Shown piece after piece: positions 5,339 to 7,327 of a DNA stretch of 7,327 nt; position 1 is the stretch's first letter; each line of letters begins with the position of its first letter. A program made the position numbers and the translations under genes. The notes below the pieces were generated by a model, which saw only the letters and a list, made by a program, of their open reading frames with translations, had not been told where the DNA came from and did not search any database. The stretch is from the NCBI GenBank assembly GCA_937894105.1, contig CALCTI010000614.1, forward strand, positions 1 through 7,327. The letters are read 5' to 3'. Origin of the DNA: an uncultured cyanobacterium (GTDB lineage: Bacteria; Cyanobacteriota; Cyanobacteriia; CACIAM-69d).

Positions 5339-7033
5339 ATGAGTAATTTTGAAACCTGGTTGGCGGAGCTGCCGAGTAATGCGGCGACGGGGTTGGCGCG
5401 GGCGGATGCGGTGTGGGAACAGGTGCGATCGCAGACCCTGCCTCGGCGGCAGGTGTTGGATGAGACGGTGACGGCGCTGGGGATGGATGCGGAGACGGCG
5501 TGGGATGGGGTAATTGCTGGGGGCACCTTGGGGATTGTGTTGGGGTTGGCGCTGGTGCAGAGGGGCTGGCGGATTTTGGTGGTGGAGCGGGGGGCGCTTC
5601 AGGGGCGATCGCAGGAGTGGAATAGTTCGCGGCTGGAGTTGGGAGAGTTGCTGTCGTTGGGATTATTGACGCCGGAGGAGCTGGAGGGGGTGATCGCCAG
5701 TGAATATAATCCGGTGCGCATTAAGTTTGACGGGGGTAAAGACTATTGGGTGCGGGATGTGTTGAATGTGGGCGTTAGCCCGACTAGGTTGCTATCAGTT
5801 TTAAAGGAAAAGTTTTTGGCGGCGGGGGGTGTTTTATGGGAAAAGACAGCGTTTGAATCGGCAACGGTGCACCCTGATGGGATGTCGTTGATTTTGAAGA
5901 AGTTGGGTGATCGCGCTCCCGTCGGGGCAGGGGTGCAAGGCAGTGCCGATGCCTATAGAAATATTGGCGATGCAGATAAAAAATCAGATCAAAAAGACCA
6001 GGAAATCTCTCAGTTTGAGCAGATACAGGCGCGATTATTGATTGATGCCATGGGGCATTTTTCGCCGGTGGTGCGACAGGTGCGTGGTGATACTCAGCCC
6101 GATGGAATTTGTTTGGTGGTGGGAACCTGCGCCACGGGGAGCAAGGGGGAATTTGGCAAGAACGATACGGCGGATTTAATTGCCACTACGGGGCCGATTG
6201 TGGGTAATAAAAAGTCGGCGCATCAGTATTTTTGGGAGGCATTTCCAGCCTCTTCGGGACGCACGACCTATATGTTTACCTATGTGGATGCTAGTCCTGA
6301 TCGCCCCACCCTAAAACAATTATTTGCTGACTATTACGAGCAAATGCCTGCTTACCAGGGAGTAACAGAAACTCCCGATCAAGTGTGGCGATCGCTGGAG
6401 GTAAAGCGAGCATTATTTGGGATGTTTCCCAGCTATAAAAATAGTCCCCTGTTGGCTCCGTGCGATCGCCTGATTTTTGTAGGAGATAGTAGCGGTTGCC
6501 AGTCGCCGTTAAGCTTTGGTGGTTTTGCGGCTCTGTTGCGTCATTTGCCCCGTTTAACGGATGGAATTCATAGTGCTTTGGCGACTAAAAAATTAGATAA
6601 GAAATCCCTGAATGAGCTGCAACCTTATCAGCCGAATCTATCAGTAACCTGGCTGTTTCAACAGTCCATGAGCGTTAAGCCGGGGGACACGCCCAACCCC
6701 CAGGGGATTAATATTTTGCTGGACCGGGTATTTGGGGAAATGGCGATCGCTGGGGATGCGATTCTGAAACCGTTTTTGCAAGACGTGGTGCAATTTCCCG
6801 CCCTGTCCATCGCCCTGATGCGAACGGCATTTGCTGCTCCGTTGATGGTGACGGGTTTGGTGCCGCGCTTGGGATTGCCTGCGTTAACCACGTGGATGGG
6901 GCACTATTTAAGTCTGGGAGCCTACGATGTGTTGGACCGCACATTGGGGCAGCTCCAAGCGGACGATAATTTTCGGCTACAGCAGTGGCAGGCCGCTTGG
7001 CGCTATGGCAGCGGGCGTGATTACCATTCGTAG
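5339..7033 (+). CDS. cruA/cruP: CruA/CruP-family FAD-dependent oxidoreductase (lycopene cyclase-related)
   Basis: A 564-residue flavoprotein of the CruA/CruP family. CruA members cyclise lycopene. CruP is its paralogue in cyanobacteria and plants, linked to limiting carotenoid epoxides under oxidative stress. The dinucleotide-binding fold is at 57-85, where the family's GGTLGI (61-66) replaces the usual GxGxxG and VVERG (81-85) ends strand 2. QEWNSSR (92-98), WVRDVLNVGVSP (137-148), DAMGHFSP (236-243), YFWEAFP (297-303), RTTYMFTY (308-315), the second FAD motif VGDSSG (381-386), SPLSFGGF (389-396), NLSVTWLFQ (433-441) and WRYGSGRDY (554-562) all match my recollection of the family. VSP and RTTYMFTY lean slightly to CruP, but I cannot settle the subgroup by eye. 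A polar low-complexity insert lies at about 190-228. The enzyme would act at thylakoid or plasma membranes on a lipophilic carotenoid. The ATG at 5339 has AGGA upstream. Confidence 0.85.
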   Translation: MSNFETWLAELPSNAATGLARADAVWEQVRSQTLPRRQVLDETVTALGMDAETAWDGVIAGGTLGIVLGLALVQRGWRILVVERGALQGRSQEWNSSRLELGELLSLGLLTPEELEGVIASEYNPVRIKFDGGKDYWVRDVLNVGVSPTRLLSVLKEKFLAAGGVLWEKTAFESATVHPDGMSLILKKLGDRAPVGAGVQGSADAYRNIGDADKKSDQKDQEISQFEQIQARLLIDAMGHFSPVVRQVRGDTQPDGICLVVGTCATGSKGEFGKNDTADLIATTGPIVGNKKSAHQYFWEAFPASSGRTTYMFTYVDASPDRPTLKQLFADYYEQMPAYQGVTETPDQVWRSLEVKRALFGMFPSYKNSPLLAPCDRLIFVGDSSGCQSPLSFGGFAALLRHLPRLTDGIHSALATKKLDKKSLNELQPYQPNLSVTWLFQQSMSVKPGDTPNPQGINILLDRVFGEMAIAGDAILKPFLQDVVQFPALSIALMRTAFAAPLMVTGLVPRLGLPALTTWMGHYLSLGAYDVLDRTLGQLQADDNFRLQQWQAAWRYGSGRDYHS

Positions 7034-7053
7034 GGGATTGGGCAAGGGGGCAT

Positions 7054-7259
7054 ATGACCCATTTAAGCTGGAGCCGTTGTTGGATGATTTCGGGCTGGAA
7101 TTAAGGGAGGTCTCGAACTTGTTTGGGGCGATCGCTTCTCGAGAACCCAGCGAGATTTTAAAGACGCAGCTGCGGGAAAAGGTGGATTTGGCGGTGGCGA
7201 TTAGTACGGAGAAGGCGCGATCTGATACGAAATCCGCTTTTATAGACCTAATTTCATAA
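7054..7259 (+). pseudogene. Truncated, probably frameshifted remnant of a cyanobacterial hypothetical protein
   Basis: The main frame is open from inside the upstream gene to a stop at 7257-7259. From about 7062 it reads FKLEPLLDDFGLELREV, then NLFG, EPSEIL and DLAVAISTEKARS. This resembles the N-terminal part of a cyanobacterial family of roughly 200 residues (nuclease-fold-like hypothetical proteins, from memory) in which TEKARS is followed by a conserved hydrophobic strand and charged residues. Here it is followed by DTKSAFIDLIS and a stop, so the core is missing. The natural start looks like the ATG at 7054, 20 bp after the previous stop and preceded by AAGGGGG (7044-7050). That ATG is one base out of frame with the body, as if one base was lost at 7060-7061. 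In-frame alternatives are ATG 7005 (84 residues) or GTG 7017 (80 residues), both overlapping the upstream gene. It may instead be a real short gene. Confidence 0.5.
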
Positions 7260-7275
7260 GATGGGAATATGGCTA

Positions 7276-7327
7276 GGGGCTGTCATCAATTGAATCCCTA
7301 AGTCAAGATCCGTAAGGGTTTCAGCCC
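7276..7327. repeat. Imperfect inverted repeat at the window edge, possible mobile-element end
   Basis: GGGCTG (7277-7282) and CAGCCC (7322-7327) are a perfect 6-bp inverted repeat. Inside it, AATCCCT (7293-7299) pairs with AGGGTTT (7315-7321) with one mismatch. Together they could form a stem of about 13 pairs with an internal bulge of 10 bases on one side. It lies just after the truncated gene. It could be the end of an insertion sequence or MITE, or a structured terminator-like element. No transposase is visible because the window ends here, and no target duplication can be checked. Confidence 0.35.

Noticed and set aside
6658..6944. Two overlapping minus-strand ORFs (77 and 78 residues) in the CruA/CruP-family gene
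   Set aside because: Both are antisense to conserved family motifs and show no domain features.

Overview
The window reads as ordinary cyanobacterial chromosome. By eye there are about 18 copies of the octamer GCGATCGC (HIP1) in 7.3 kb, where chance would give about 0.1. The gene at 5339 belongs to the CruA/CruP carotenoid-cyclase family of cyanobacteria, plants and green sulfur bacteria. I cannot name the genus. All intact genes lie on the + strand.

Layout: (1) 1-752, a long stretch with no convincing gene, holding two small stem-loops, a degenerate CAGC-based 13-bp repeat patch and one marginal 23-codon ORF. (2) 753-4405, three glycosyltransferases in a row: two GT4-type (GT-B fold, each with an EX7E motif) and one GT2-type (GT-A fold, DDD motif). 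They are probably part of a larger locus for an exopolysaccharide, O-antigen or glycolipid glycan. The gaps between them are 105-170 bp and contain a 3 x 16-bp tandem repeat (1917-1964) and a cluster of palindromes (3243-3328). The second and third genes look AT-richer than the genes downstream. (3) 4430-5296, a good sigma70-like promoter and then a GTG-started YebC/TACO1-family gene. (4) 5339-7033, the CruA/CruP-family flavoprotein, 42 bp downstream of yebC and probably in the same transcript. (5) 7054-7327, what I read as a decayed gene. It has a plausible Shine-Dalgarno and ATG, an apparent one-base deletion at codon 3, a good open frame as far as a TEKARS motif, then unrelated sequence and an imperfect inverted repeat that runs to the window edge and could be a mobile-element end.

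Functionally, the glycosyltransferases would act together at the cytoplasmic face of the membrane in building a surface glycan. yebC and the carotenoid gene are a separate housekeeping unit. I see no defence system, CRISPR array, tRNA, rRNA or clearly new multi-gene system. The most informative irregularities are the disrupted gene with its possible mobile-element border at the right end, and the structured non-coding DNA at 1-752 and 1917-1964.
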